Below are positions 44,824-53,075 of a DNA stretch of 64,000 nt, one piece after another (the first letter of the stretch is position 1; every line of letters starts with the position of its first letter). Below the pieces are notes generated by a model. It did not search any database. It saw only the letters and a program-made list of their open reading frames with translations, and was not told the DNA's origin. Position numbers and translations under genes: made by a program. The stretch is from Pseudomonas palmensis (lineage in GTDB: Bacteria; Pseudomonadota; Gammaproteobacteria; Pseudomonadales; Pseudomonadaceae), in contig NZ_JAFKEC010000022.1 in the NCBI RefSeq assembly GCF_017848315.1, positions 1 to 64,000 of the forward strand. The letters run 5' to 3'.

Positions 44824-46146
44824 TTACATGCCTGCGCCCCATTTCACGCCAACCGCTACCACGATGCTCTCGACGTGACGCGGGCCGAAGTCGTGCTTGG
44901 CGATCACGCGCAGCAGCGTCTGGTCGCGTTGAAAAGCACTGACCAGATCGCCGTTGGAGTCCTTGTAGGAAGCCTCGTTGCTGAAGCTCAGGGTCAGGTC
45001 CATGTCTTCGCCGATCATGCAATCCGCGAAGTTGACGAAGTAGATTTCGGTCTCGTTGCCGTCGGCGCCCAGGTTCACGGGGATCTGGTTGCTCAGACCC
45101 ACCGGGTAGCCCTTGAGCATGCCGGTATCAATCTCCGCATAGGCCCGGTTACCGTTGCCGTCACGCAACGATTGCAACCAACGCAGTACACGCGGCGCCA
45201 TCAACCAGCCGCACGACTTCATCATCACGTTCGCCGTTTCCAGGCGCAGCATCATGCCGCCCAGGAACAGATCGATCTTTTCCAGGGTCAGACCATCCAC
45301 AGCCGGGGCCGGCAGGATGTTGTAAGGCAGCGCCCAGTGACGCATGCCTTTGGGCAGCGAGCCGGAACCGTCGGCGCGAATGAAGTGCAGATCCTCCGAC
45401 AAGCCCATGCTGACGGTCAGGTCGTTGAGCACTAACCCATCGATACGCGGGTTAACCCCGCTCATGGCCAACAGATCGTTGGAGATCGGCACGATGGCGG
45501 CGGCCTTCTTCGCCGACAGTTTGGTGTCACTGAACGTCATCCCGGTGATTGGGATATCACTGTCACTGCCGATGTACGTCACCACGGTGTTGCCGGTGAT
45601 ACGCGGCTGGGTGAGGTTGCCATTGTTCAGCGGCAGGCTGGTAACGCCCATCTTGCGAACAATGGATACGGGGCGCAGCGACTCGATTACGTCGGTGGCG
45701 AAGTTCTGCGGCACCAGAACACCACCAGCACCTGGGGTCACGACGCTCAGCGCCATGTGGACATCTGCCGGGAACCCGCCCTCTTTGGCCATCTGGGCGG
45801 CCGTCTGCTGGTTGCCCTGGGCAGCGGCCAGCAGGCGCGCCATCTGCGCCATGCCGGTACCAGGTTTGGATTTTTCGCTGAAGGGGCCAGAGATGCTGCC
45901 GGCGGGTGGACTGTTGTTGCCTTGGGCAGTCTCGCTCACCGGTACGGCACCAGCCGCGGCTAAACGCTCAGCCGATTCCGCGCGGCTGATCTTGGCAGTC
46001 AGCTCGTTGATCTGGGTTTCCAGCGTGGTGAACTGACTCAACTGCTCGGCACTCAGGCTACCGCCGCCCGCTTCGATCTGGGCAAGCGCCTGGACCTGGG
46101 CAACCAGTTGAGCGCGGTCGTTACGCATTTGAAGTACAAGGGACAT
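44824..46146 (-). CDS. Major capsid protein, HK97 fold
   Basis: 440 residues. An N-terminal helical scaffold segment (about 1-100, LQMRNDRAQLVAQVQALAQI) is expected to be removed by the protease encoded upstream. The mature HK97 fold starts around GGFPADVHMALSVVTPGAGG and includes PQNFATDVIESLRPVSIVRK and AAAIVPISNDLLAMSG. AGGAGG lies five bases before ATG 46146. Confidence 0.92.
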   Translation of the reverse strand: MSLVLQMRNDRAQLVAQVQALAQIEAGGGSLSAEQLSQFTTLETQINELTAKISRAESAERLAAAGAVPVSETAQGNNSPPAGSISGPFSEKSKPGTGMAQMARLLAAAQGNQQTAAQMAKEGGFPADVHMALSVVTPGAGGVLVPQNFATDVIESLRPVSIVRKMGVTSLPLNNGNLTQPRITGNTVVTYIGSDSDIPITGMTFSDTKLSAKKAAAIVPISNDLLAMSGVNPRIDGLVLNDLTVSMGLSEDLHFIRADGSGSLPKGMRHWALPYNILPAPAVDGLTLEKIDLFLGGMMLRLETANVMMKSCGWLMAPRVLRWLQSLRDGNGNRAYAEIDTGMLKGYPVGLSNQIPVNLGADGNETEIYFVNFADCMIGEDMDLTLSFSNEASYKDSNGDLVSAFQRDQTLLRVIAKHDFGPRHVESIVVAVGVKWGAGM

Positions 46147-46162
46147 GGTGCCTCCTGGGCAT

Positions 46163-46185
46163 AAAAAAACCCGCACTGGGCGGGT
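46163..46185 (-). terminator. Terminator-like hairpin between protease and capsid genes
   Basis: Arms ACCCGC (46169-46174) and GCGGGT (46180-46185) with an A tract at 46163-46169 giving a U-run on the minus strand. It lies just upstream of the capsid ribosome site. Confidence 0.55.
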
Positions 46186-46206
46186 CGACTGCTACCGCGA
46201 AAGCGG

Positions 46207-47151
46207 TCAATTAAGTGATTGCATACTCAGCGCTGCGGCGCGCAGGCCGATGCGGCCGGGCTGCCTCGTTGCGCGGTTCAGTGCAACAGCGCGCGAAAGC
46301 TCATCGACTGCATGCTGTGGGCTCTGCAGGCGGTCGGCCAAGCCGACGTTGATCGCCGTCTGACCTCGGAAAAGGCCAGCCTCGGTGGCAATGACCTGCT
46401 GTACTGAAAGGCCGCGATAGTCGGCCACGGCACTGACAAACATCTGATAGCTCTCCTGCACCAGCTCGTTGAGGAAGCGCAGCGACTGTTCGGTCAGTGG
46501 TTCATGTGGCGACAGGTCGTTTTTGTGCGCCCCGGCGAACACCGTGGTCACCTTGACACCCTTGTCCTCCTGCATCTTGGAGCGGTCCATATGGCTGGCA
46601 ATCACCCCGATGGACCCGACACCGCTGGTCTGGCTGACAACCAGCTCGCTGCAGGCAGAACCGAGCAGGTAGCCGCCGCTGTAGGCCATGAAGTTGACCA
46701 GCCCGGTGATAGGCTTCTGCTGAGTCATTGCCCGAATGTCGGCGGCCAGTTCGAAGGCGCCTACCGCTGAGCCACCTGGGCTGTCGATGTCGAGCACGAT
46801 GCGCTCCACCGTCGGGTCAGCCACAGCGCGCTGCAGCTGGCTCCGCAGCCCTTCGTAACTGGTCATCGTCTCGCACATGCTCAGGTGGCTACCCCGGCTG
46901 ACCAGCACCCCGCTCACCGGCACAATTTCAATGCCGGTCTGGGCAATCGCCGTGCGGCGCTGCTCATCTGCCAGCGCCACGCGATCAATGGGGTCGTCTT
47001 TCCACAGCTCGGCCGCACCACCGCCGAGGTTGACGATGTTCAGGCTCATCGCCTGGTTGGCCCAGCGCATGCCCAGGTCGAGCATGTCCGGGGTCACCAG
47101 CAGGGGTTGATTGAACAGCAGGCTGGAAGCCCGAAGGTACGTTCGACTCAT
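46207..47151 (-). CDS. Head maturation protease, S49/SppA-like
   Basis: 314 residues. IVLDIDSPGGSAVGAFELAA forms the oxyanion region, FMAYSGGYLLGSACSEL carries the catalytic serine, and SQTSGVGSIGVIASHMDRSK carries the lysine-side motif. This is the lambda gpC type rather than the HK97 ClpP type. It starts inside the portal stop (4-bp overlap). Confidence 0.88.
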   Translation of the reverse strand: MSRTYLRASSLLFNQPLLVTPDMLDLGMRWANQAMSLNIVNLGGGAAELWKDDPIDRVALADEQRRTAIAQTGIEIVPVSGVLVSRGSHLSMCETMTSYEGLRSQLQRAVADPTVERIVLDIDSPGGSAVGAFELAADIRAMTQQKPITGLVNFMAYSGGYLLGSACSELVVSQTSGVGSIGVIASHMDRSKMQEDKGVKVTTVFAGAHKNDLSPHEPLTEQSLRFLNELVQESYQMFVSAVADYRGLSVQQVIATEAGLFRGQTAINVGLADRLQSPQHAVDELSRAVALNRATRQPGRIGLRAAALSMQSLN

Positions 47152-48419
47152 TGGGCCAGGATCCTTTCGATTTCGGCGTGCTGCAGCTCCAGCTGCGCCC
47201 GCACTTGTGGATTGTTGAGATCGGGCGGCGTTTTGCCGGCATCGACCATGTTCAGCGGCTGCAGGTAGATATCACCACCAGGTACGGGCGGCATGTTCTC
47301 GAGCCGGCGAATATCGTTGACGCTCAACCAGCCCCACTGGCGCCCGATGGCGTAGGCCTCATACCGACTTTTCTGGTCACCGCGCAGCAACCCGGAAAGG
47401 TTGAACTCGATGAAGTATTCACGCCGATCCGATGGCAACAGGAAGTCGCGCATCATGGCCTGCTCATGCCGCTTGACCCACGGCAGCAACGCGAAGATCA
47501 CGAACTGGATCATCAGTTGCTCAAGCGTGTTGTAGTTGGACTTCTCCAGATCGTTGACCATCGGCAAGGGGATCTTGTAGATCCGGGCAATGTCGGTACC
47601 CGTCAACTTGAGGATGCCCACAATCTCGGCATCGACGTTGCTCATGGATACCGGCTTGAATGTCATGCCCTCCTGCAGCAGCGCGACCTTCTTGGCGTTG
47701 TCCATGCCGCCGAACTTCTGGCCCCATTGATCGACGATCTTGTCGATGCTGCCCTGATCCTTGATGGCCGGTGCTTCCCGAGGCCGCTCGATCACACCGG
47801 ACACCGCGACACCGTTGGCGAAGCTCTTGCCGGTGTACTGGCGCACGGCTTGCGCAAGTCCGACCGCATCCGCGTGCAGCTCAATCGGCGACAACCCCAC
47901 GTAGGGATTGGTACCGAACCAGCGGACGTGGTGAACCATGCGCATTGGCATCACATCACCGCCGGCAATACGGTAGCAAGGCAACATGTCGGCGCCTTTG
48001 AGCACCTGCACCTGGTCGTTGTGCAACGCCCACAGCGCTTTGATATTGCCGTCGTCCCGTCGGTCGATGAAGCTGAACGAGTTGCCACGCAACCCTGCGG
48101 CGCCTTGTTGCCGCTCACGAAACTCGAAAGGCGTCTGGAAGCCATTGGGCGCGTAGCGCAGCACGTCATACGCTGGATGGTTGATCGCCGGTTCACGCTG
48201 GCCCTTGTCCTGCCGCCGGTACAGCTCCAGCGGAAGTTGGGCCACCGTCTCAGCCAACAGGGTCAGGCAGTTCTGCAGGATGGGCAGGCCAAGTGCACTT
48301 TCCGGGGTCACTGGCGCGCCCGACGAGCTACGACCACGACCGATCAACCCGCGCCAAAAGCCGCTGTCCGGGTTGGTGAGGGTGCCCGCGCCAGAAGCAC
48401 GGACGCTGGAAAAGAACAT
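47148..48419 (-). CDS. Portal protein, HK97 family
   Basis: 423 residues: ESALGLPILQNCLTLLAETVA, LPLELYRRQDKGQREPAINH, MRMVHHVRWFGTNPYVGLSPI, and a C-terminal KSRYEAYAIGRQWGWLSVND with IRRLENMPPVPGGD, all classic for Phage_portal. ATG 48419 chosen; an in-frame TTG at 48425 would overlap the preceding stop. Confidence 0.92.
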   Translation of the reverse strand: MFFSSVRASGAGTLTNPDSGFWRGLIGRGRSSSGAPVTPESALGLPILQNCLTLLAETVAQLPLELYRRQDKGQREPAINHPAYDVLRYAPNGFQTPFEFRERQQGAAGLRGNSFSFIDRRDDGNIKALWALHNDQVQVLKGADMLPCYRIAGGDVMPMRMVHHVRWFGTNPYVGLSPIELHADAVGLAQAVRQYTGKSFANGVAVSGVIERPREAPAIKDQGSIDKIVDQWGQKFGGMDNAKKVALLQEGMTFKPVSMSNVDAEIVGILKLTGTDIARIYKIPLPMVNDLEKSNYNTLEQLMIQFVIFALLPWVKRHEQAMMRDFLLPSDRREYFIEFNLSGLLRGDQKSRYEAYAIGRQWGWLSVNDIRRLENMPPVPGGDIYLQPLNMVDAGKTPPDLNNPQVRAQLELQHAEIERILAQ

Positions 48420-48421
48420 GC

Positions 48422-48598
48422 TCAACCCTCCCCGGCCGTGGCCTGCACCGCAGAGGCACGGTCAGCAAGCCACGACCAGAAAAGCAAACCGCCCCCCGCA
48501 ACCACCAAGCCAGCGGGCAGGGATACCAGGGCCACACCGGTTACCAACAGGGCAAAGCCCAATAGGCCGGTGAGCCAGGACAGGTACACCAGTTTCAT
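48422..48598 (-). CDS. Small two-TM protein between terminase and portal
   Basis: 58 residues, almost entirely hydrophobic with two helices (VYLSWLTGLLGFALLVTGVA and SLPAGLVVAGGGLLFWSWLA). ATGA overlap with the terminase stop and tight fit to the portal start. Small hydrophobic ORFs at this place are common in HK97-type phages; function unknown. Confidence 0.75.
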   Translation of the reverse strand: MKLVYLSWLTGLLGFALLVTGVALVSLPAGLVVAGGGLLFWSWLADRASAVQATAGEG

Positions 48599-50427
48599 AT
48601 GCCGACCCCTTTGTCGTAGATAGATTCGCCACTCTCGGCACCAATGGCACTGCTGATGCCGACCGCGATAAGCGCCGCAACAATGCCGTCGATGCGGCCG
48701 ATGGCTTTGGATTTGTCGACCTTGCGGTTGTTGGCCGGGTCCGAGACGATCACCGCGTTGCCCGCGCACCAGGTCATGACCGGGTTGTCGTCGTGCAGCA
48801 GTGTCTCCACCACCTCCTCGGCCTCGGCGGGCGCCTCCAGCACCTCGTAATCCTCGGGCCCAAGATCGATCACGTCCGCGCTCTCGACCTTGCGGCCCAG
48901 CAATCGGCGTTCGAACTCGTCCACGGCCGGGCCCATGTCCTTGAAGCCCTGACCGAACGGCATCAGCTCCGGCAGCGCAATGTCGTGTTCACTCATCAGT
49001 TGCAACAGGTCTTCGATGCGCCAGCGGTCATAGCCAATCCGGCGCACGTCGAAAAAGTCGCAGATGGTGCGCATGCGTCGTAGCACATGCAGTTTGCTGA
49101 TGGCCCGCCCCGGCGTGGTCTCAAGGTGCTTGTCCTTGATCCACAACGCATAGGGCACCTTGTCGCGCTTCTCCCGGCCGAGCAGATCGTCGTCAGGGAT
49201 CCAGAAGTACGACAGGGATCGCCAGTGCGGGTCGTGGGGTACCGGGCTGAACATCAGGACAAAAGCCGTGAGGTCGGTGGTACTGGACAGGTCGAGCCCA
49301 CCCACACAAGCCCGCTCGCGCAACACCTTCATGCGCACACGGTCAGCGGCCTGGCTCCAGATCTCCCAGGACAACCAGGGCGACGTGGCCTGCGTCCATT
49401 CGCAGAAGTTGAGGCGGCGCACCACCGCTTCCTTGGCGGGCAGGCCCCGTGCTTCCTGCACCTGCTCGCGCAAATACTTGCGGCCCGGAATGCCGTCTGT
49501 CTGGCCCTCCAGGATGAAGTCCAGCGAAGGGTTCACTTTTGGCCAACAGGCCTCATCCTTGAACGGGTCTTCGCCCTCATCCAACGAGCAGATGAAGGCG
49601 AAGAACGCTTCGTTTTCCTCTTGCCCTGCACACACCCGCACACCGTGGTCATGGTACTGGCCGCAGGTCGACTTCTTGTCTGACCCGCTGTTGGTGATCA
49701 TTGCGATCAAGGCTCGCCGCCGGAACTTGGTACCGGCACGCATCATGTTCACGGCGCTGGCGTTCTTGTGTTCGTGCAGCTCATCGATCAGCGCGATGTG
49801 CGGTCGCGGGCCCGACTGGCCTTCGTCCGAACTGATCGGTCGGAAGAAGCTGTTGGTGTTCGGGTAGAACAGGTTCCAGACCTTTTCGTCGCGGCCCGAC
49901 TGGACCAGCCGAGCGGCAAGGTGGCTGGACATATTCACCATGCTCACCGCGTCACGGAACAGGATCTGAGCCTGGTCCTTTTTGGTGGCTGCCGCGTACA
50001 CCTCGGCACGCTGCTCACCATCGGCCACCAGGCCATACAAGCCGATGCCCGCCACCAAGGGCGACTTGCCCGAGCCCTTTGCCGTTTCGATATAGGCCAT
50101 CCGGAAGCGGCGATAGCCATCATCGCTGTACCAGCCAAACAGGCTCCCAACGACGAATGCCTGCCACGGCGCCAGGATGAACGGCAAACCTTCATAGTCA
50201 CCGCCGTTCAAGCACAACACGTCTTCGAAAAAGCCAATGGCCCGGGCAGAGGCGTCTGCGTTCCAGATCAACCCTCTGGCACCACCTTCTTCCAAATCGC
50301 GCAGGTGCCGACGTGCGGCGTTGCGGACGTTCGGCCCGGCGACAAGCTTGCCGCCCAGGACGGCATCGGCGAATGCCTTCACTCGGCAGTCAGTTGAAGT
50401 ACTGGGCAGCTGCGTCTCGTTGGTCAT
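48595..50427 (-). CDS. Terminase large subunit
   Basis: 610 residues of the HK97/phage_terminase family. Walker A-like AKGSGKSPL (about 116-124), Walker B and catalytic Glu in IALIDELHEHKN, and a C-terminal nuclease with VGGLDLSSTTDLTAF and the downstream YDRWRIEDLLQLM and VDKSKAIGRIDGIVAALIA. It packages DNA into proheads. ATG 50427 chosen; a GTG at 50442 is also in frame. It overlaps TerS. Confidence 0.93.
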   Translation of the reverse strand: MTNETQLPSTSTDCRVKAFADAVLGGKLVAGPNVRNAARRHLRDLEEGGARGLIWNADASARAIGFFEDVLCLNGGDYEGLPFILAPWQAFVVGSLFGWYSDDGYRRFRMAYIETAKGSGKSPLVAGIGLYGLVADGEQRAEVYAAATKKDQAQILFRDAVSMVNMSSHLAARLVQSGRDEKVWNLFYPNTNSFFRPISSDEGQSGPRPHIALIDELHEHKNASAVNMMRAGTKFRRRALIAMITNSGSDKKSTCGQYHDHGVRVCAGQEENEAFFAFICSLDEGEDPFKDEACWPKVNPSLDFILEGQTDGIPGRKYLREQVQEARGLPAKEAVVRRLNFCEWTQATSPWLSWEIWSQAADRVRMKVLRERACVGGLDLSSTTDLTAFVLMFSPVPHDPHWRSLSYFWIPDDDLLGREKRDKVPYALWIKDKHLETTPGRAISKLHVLRRMRTICDFFDVRRIGYDRWRIEDLLQLMSEHDIALPELMPFGQGFKDMGPAVDEFERRLLGRKVESADVIDLGPEDYEVLEAPAEAEEVVETLLHDDNPVMTWCAGNAVIVSDPANNRKVDKSKAIGRIDGIVAALIAVGISSAIGAESGESIYDKGVGI

Positions 50428-50923
50428 TTGGGAATAACTCACCTTGCGGGGCCGCCGACGCCCTCATGTTGCGGCGTGCCAACGGCGACAAACCGAACTG
50501 GGCCGCTGCCGCATTGGCACGCTTCTCGGCATCGTTGGCCAGTTGCCGCAGCACATGGGTCTGCTGGGCACCGGTCTTGAAGGTCTGGACTTCGCCGCCC
50601 AGGCCATCGAGAGATTCGCTGTTGCGCGTGGCGATCAGTTGCTGAAACCGGACCCAATCGGCGTAAGCCTGGCAGTAGGACGCCAACGCCATCAGGTCCA
50701 GGTTCGACACCCAGCCCAGTGCAATCAGCGCCGGCACCAGGCGTTCCCACTCAGCAACCGCTTCACCGGCCAGGAACTCCGGCATCGGCGGTGCATTCAC
50801 TGGAACAACCGGATCCTTCACCGCATCGATCAAGCTGCCCAGGTTCTTTTTGCTTCGGTTGCCGTTGAGCACATGCACGGACGCCGGCAACGGCGGGCGC
50901 CCGGAATTTCCATTTCCAGCCAT
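50390..50923 (-). CDS. Terminase small subunit, P27 family
   Basis: 177 residues. GRPPLPASVHVLNGNRSKKN at the N-terminus and AVAEWERLVPALIALGWVSN with DLMALASYCQAYADW match the P27-type small subunit, which recognises the packaging site and regulates TerL. AGGAGG-like sequence lies before the ATG. Confidence 0.88.
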   Translation of the reverse strand: MAGNGNSGRPPLPASVHVLNGNRSKKNLGSLIDAVKDPVVPVNAPPMPEFLAGEAVAEWERLVPALIALGWVSNLDLMALASYCQAYADWVRFQQLIATRNSESLDGLGGEVQTFKTGAQQTHVLRQLANDAEKRANAAAAQFGLSPLARRNMRASAAPQGELFPNDQRDAAAQYFN

Positions 50924-51070
50924 GGACTACCTCCTAGTCTGATACCCCCCCTCCTCCATATTTCCCGTCTTTGCGAAGAGAGGGGGGCAAGCGGTCAAGA
51001 AGAGGGTCGGAAAAATGTTTTTCACCCCCCCTACCCCTGCACGCTTGGGCAAATGGCCCGGCGCGCCAGA

Positions 51071-51439
51071 TCAGCGGCGGTTCCAGTGGTGGTTGGGATC
51101 GAGGGGGATGCCGGTTGCCGTGCAACCCGCCAGCCGGCCGCTTCGTTCAAGCCGCTGTTTGGTCGAGTCGTGGCAAAGCTTGCAGAGTGGCTGCCAGTTG
51201 CGCTGATCCCAGAACAACTTCCATGCAGCCTTGATCCGGTCCGGGTCGCCTGACTCCTTGGCATCCATCAACCGGGGCGGGGTCTTGTGGTCGACCACCG
51301 ACGCCGGCACGGGGCGGACACCGGTGGAGCACATCGAGCAGAACGGGTTCAGCGCCAGGAACGCATCCCGAGATTGTCGCCAGCGGTGGCCGTAACCACG
51401 GGATGCGCTGCTGCCGCGTCTATCACTGACCTTGGCCAT
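51071..51439 (-). CDS. Phage HNH endonuclease (packaging-associated)
   Basis: 122 residues. Paired CxxC motifs (CSMC and CKLC) and the HNH core VVDHKTPPRL with NWQPLCKLCHDSTKQR. In HK97-type phages an HNH protein next to TerS stimulates cos cleavage, and it has exactly that position here. Confidence 0.88.
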   Translation of the reverse strand: MAKVSDRRGSSASRGYGHRWRQSRDAFLALNPFCSMCSTGVRPVPASVVDHKTPPRLMDAKESGDPDRIKAAWKLFWDQRNWQPLCKLCHDSTKQRLERSGRLAGCTATGIPLDPNHHWNRR

Positions 51440-51770
51440 TATTGGTCGGGCTCACATCGCATACACCCAAACGCTTGGCGGCCCAGCGTTCATACAGCCC
51501 GATGGCAACATCAGCACCGGCCATTGCAGTCAAACAGCCGACAGCCGCTGACGCCCAGATCGACACCCCCATCGAATACATCAGCATGTTGGTCGAGAGC
51601 CCACACACGATGCAGGCACCAGAGCGCAGCGCGATGCGCCGCACCAACCCCCAGCCACGAGCGCCCGCCTTGTCAGCCCTCCACATCTCACCTGATACAC
51701 CACCGAGCAGAGACAGTACGATCACCATCCATAGCGGCATTTCGATTAACGCTTGTTGCTCATTGGTCAT
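51423..51770 (-). CDS. Putative holin
   Basis: 115 residues from ATG 51770 (MTNEQQALIEMPLW). Three hydrophobic segments (about 10-27, 45-63 and 67-85) and a short charged C-terminus fit phage holins. It overlaps the HNH gene by 17 bp and is first in the late transcript, far from the endolysin at 30 kb. Confidence 0.7.
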   Translation of the reverse strand: MTNEQQALIEMPLWMVIVLSLLGGVSGEMWRADKAGARGWGLVRRIALRSGACIVCGLSTNMLMYSMGVSIWASAAVGCLTAMAGADVAIGLYERWAAKRLGVCDVSPTNNGQGQ

Positions 51771-51810
51771 GCTGGCCTCATCGGTAGAAAGCACGGCGCC
51801 GGAAAAAGAA

Positions 51811-51832
51811 AACCCCGCCGGATGGCAGGGTT
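51811..51832 (-). terminator. Terminator-like hairpin ahead of the late operon
   Basis: Arms AACCCCGCC (51811-51819) and GGCAGGGTT (51824-51832), one mismatch, with an A-rich tract at 51803-51812 giving a U-rich run on the minus strand. It separates the early/regulatory genes from holin and packaging genes and is a natural target for late antitermination. Confidence 0.6.
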
Positions 51833-51975
51833 CTCGTTGCGCCGATTGCTCGGTGCGGGCTTGCACAGCACAGTGCTTGGGGGGAGCGCCTAAGCGCAAT
51901 TTGCAGATCGTGGTGACTTTTTACCCTCGGACTGAAAGACCGAAAAGAGGCAATTTTCGGTCATTCGCTTCGACG

Positions 51976-52434
51976 CTACTTCGACGCAACTTTGGCACCA
52001 GTTGGGCGCATACCAACTCGACGAACGGTATGGGTGCGTTCGGGACCAGCCCGCACCAGCAGGATACGCATCACCTGAAGGTGCAGCGCCTTGACCCAGT
52101 TGAAGTAGGTACGCTCAGCACCCTCAGCCAATCCCACTTCCTGCATCTGCTCACGGATGCTCAGCGCGTGCAGGTAGCGGCAGTGCGCAAGGTGGGCGAG
52201 TGCCTTGCCGCGTGCATCCCGCCGATCCAGCTCGGCCAGGGCCGCGTCGACCTCTGCCGCAATGTGATCCAGACCGGCACCGCCGATAAGGATCCGCGTA
52301 CCAGGTGTGCCCCGAGGCGCGTTGCCCTTCCATTCCATGATGCTGCCCATCTGGCTGCCCAAGCCTGACGCCAGGCCGAGCCTGGCTCGCTGCTCCGCCC
52401 AGTGACGCATCAACATCTCGACGTCAGCAAGCAT
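51976..52434 (-). CDS. Phage protein, possible late-gene regulator
   Basis: 152 residues. LMRHWAEQRARLGLASGLGS, a QMGSIMEWKGNAPRGTPGTR core, and a helix-turn-helix-like end (LSIREQMQEVGLAEGAERTYFNWVKALH). GAGGAG lies eight bases before ATG 52434. It is the last gene before the terminator at 51,811 and the late operon, the place of Q-type antiterminators or late activators. That role is inferred from position only. Confidence 0.5.
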   Translation of the reverse strand: MLADVEMLMRHWAEQRARLGLASGLGSQMGSIMEWKGNAPRGTPGTRILIGGAGLDHIAAEVDAALAELDRRDARGKALAHLAHCRYLHALSIREQMQEVGLAEGAERTYFNWVKALHLQVMRILLVRAGPERTHTVRRVGMRPTGAKVASK

Positions 52435-52444
52435 AATTGGCTCC

Positions 52445-52819
52445 TCAGCTACGGCCACGCCCAAACGGATCTGCTGCTACTTCTTTTCGCAGCTCCGCAT
52501 CGCGGGTGCGCATAGGTTCAAGCATGGCAACCAGAGCCAAATAATCCGGCAAGTGATCACCAATCAGGACGTAATCAATTATGTCCCCGTGAGCCTGAAC
52601 ATCGAAGATGTAGACGATCCCAGGCAGGTGTTCGCTGGAGGTTTCCACACCCCGCTGGTACTGGCGATAGACGTCCTTTGCATCATCCCAGAGGTGAAAC
52701 CCCATCGATCTCAAGTATTCGTCACCATCCCAAGTATCGCCCCACTCCTGCCCGGAGTACTCCTCCAATTGCTCAGCAACACGTTTCAGTTGTCCATTCT
52801 CTACGGTGTAAACAGCCAT
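52445..52819 (-). CDS. Hypothetical phage protein
   Basis: 124 residues, acidic (EYSGQEWGDTWDGDEYLRSMG, GIVYIFDVQAHGDIIDYVLI), with no recognised domain. AGGAAAG precedes the ATG. It lies just downstream of the iteron-like array and may share a transcript with the 152-residue gene. Confidence 0.6.
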   Translation of the reverse strand: MAVYTVENGQLKRVAEQLEEYSGQEWGDTWDGDEYLRSMGFHLWDDAKDVYRQYQRGVETSSEHLPGIVYIFDVQAHGDIIDYVLIGDHLPDYLALVAMLEPMRTRDAELRKEVAADPFGRGRS

Positions 52820-52848
52820 TTTTTTGCTTTCCTATGCCTTATGGATAA

Positions 52849-53074
52849 TGTCGGAACTTTGTCGGAAAACTGTCGGAATATCTAAACCCTTTAAAATCAA
52901 TAACATAATGATTAATTCAGACAATCAGACAGGTATTTAGAGAAAGCCTTACGCGTAAGAGCGCGTGCACGCGCACATGGGAACATTCATTTTTACTGTC
53001 GGATTGTCGGAATGCCCGATTTCATTGGGGCAAGTACTGTCGGAATGCTGTCGGAATGTTGTCTGATTGTCGGA
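52849..53074. repeat. Iteron-like array with palindromes, candidate phage replication origin
   Basis: Eight exact copies of TGTCGGA (starting at 52849, 52860, 52871, 52997, 53005, 53038, 53049, 53068) and one imperfect copy at 53060. Most are spaced 11 bp or a multiple. Between the two clusters lie an AT-rich tract (52877-52945) and two perfect palindromes, CTTACGCGTAAG (52948-52959) and GCGCGTGCACGCGC (52961-52974). It adjoins the 3' end of the primase-helicase gene. Confidence 0.75.
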
Positions 53075-53075
53075 A

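Noticed and set aside
48422-48598. Two-TM protein as the holin
   Set aside because: Its place between terminase and portal and very short loops match common HK97-type small ORFs; the three-TM protein at 51.4 kb fits a holin better, though this is not proven.
52849-53074. CRISPR array
   Set aside because: Repeats are 7-9 bp with 1-3 bp gaps or 11-bp pitch, far too short for CRISPR, and no cas genes are present.
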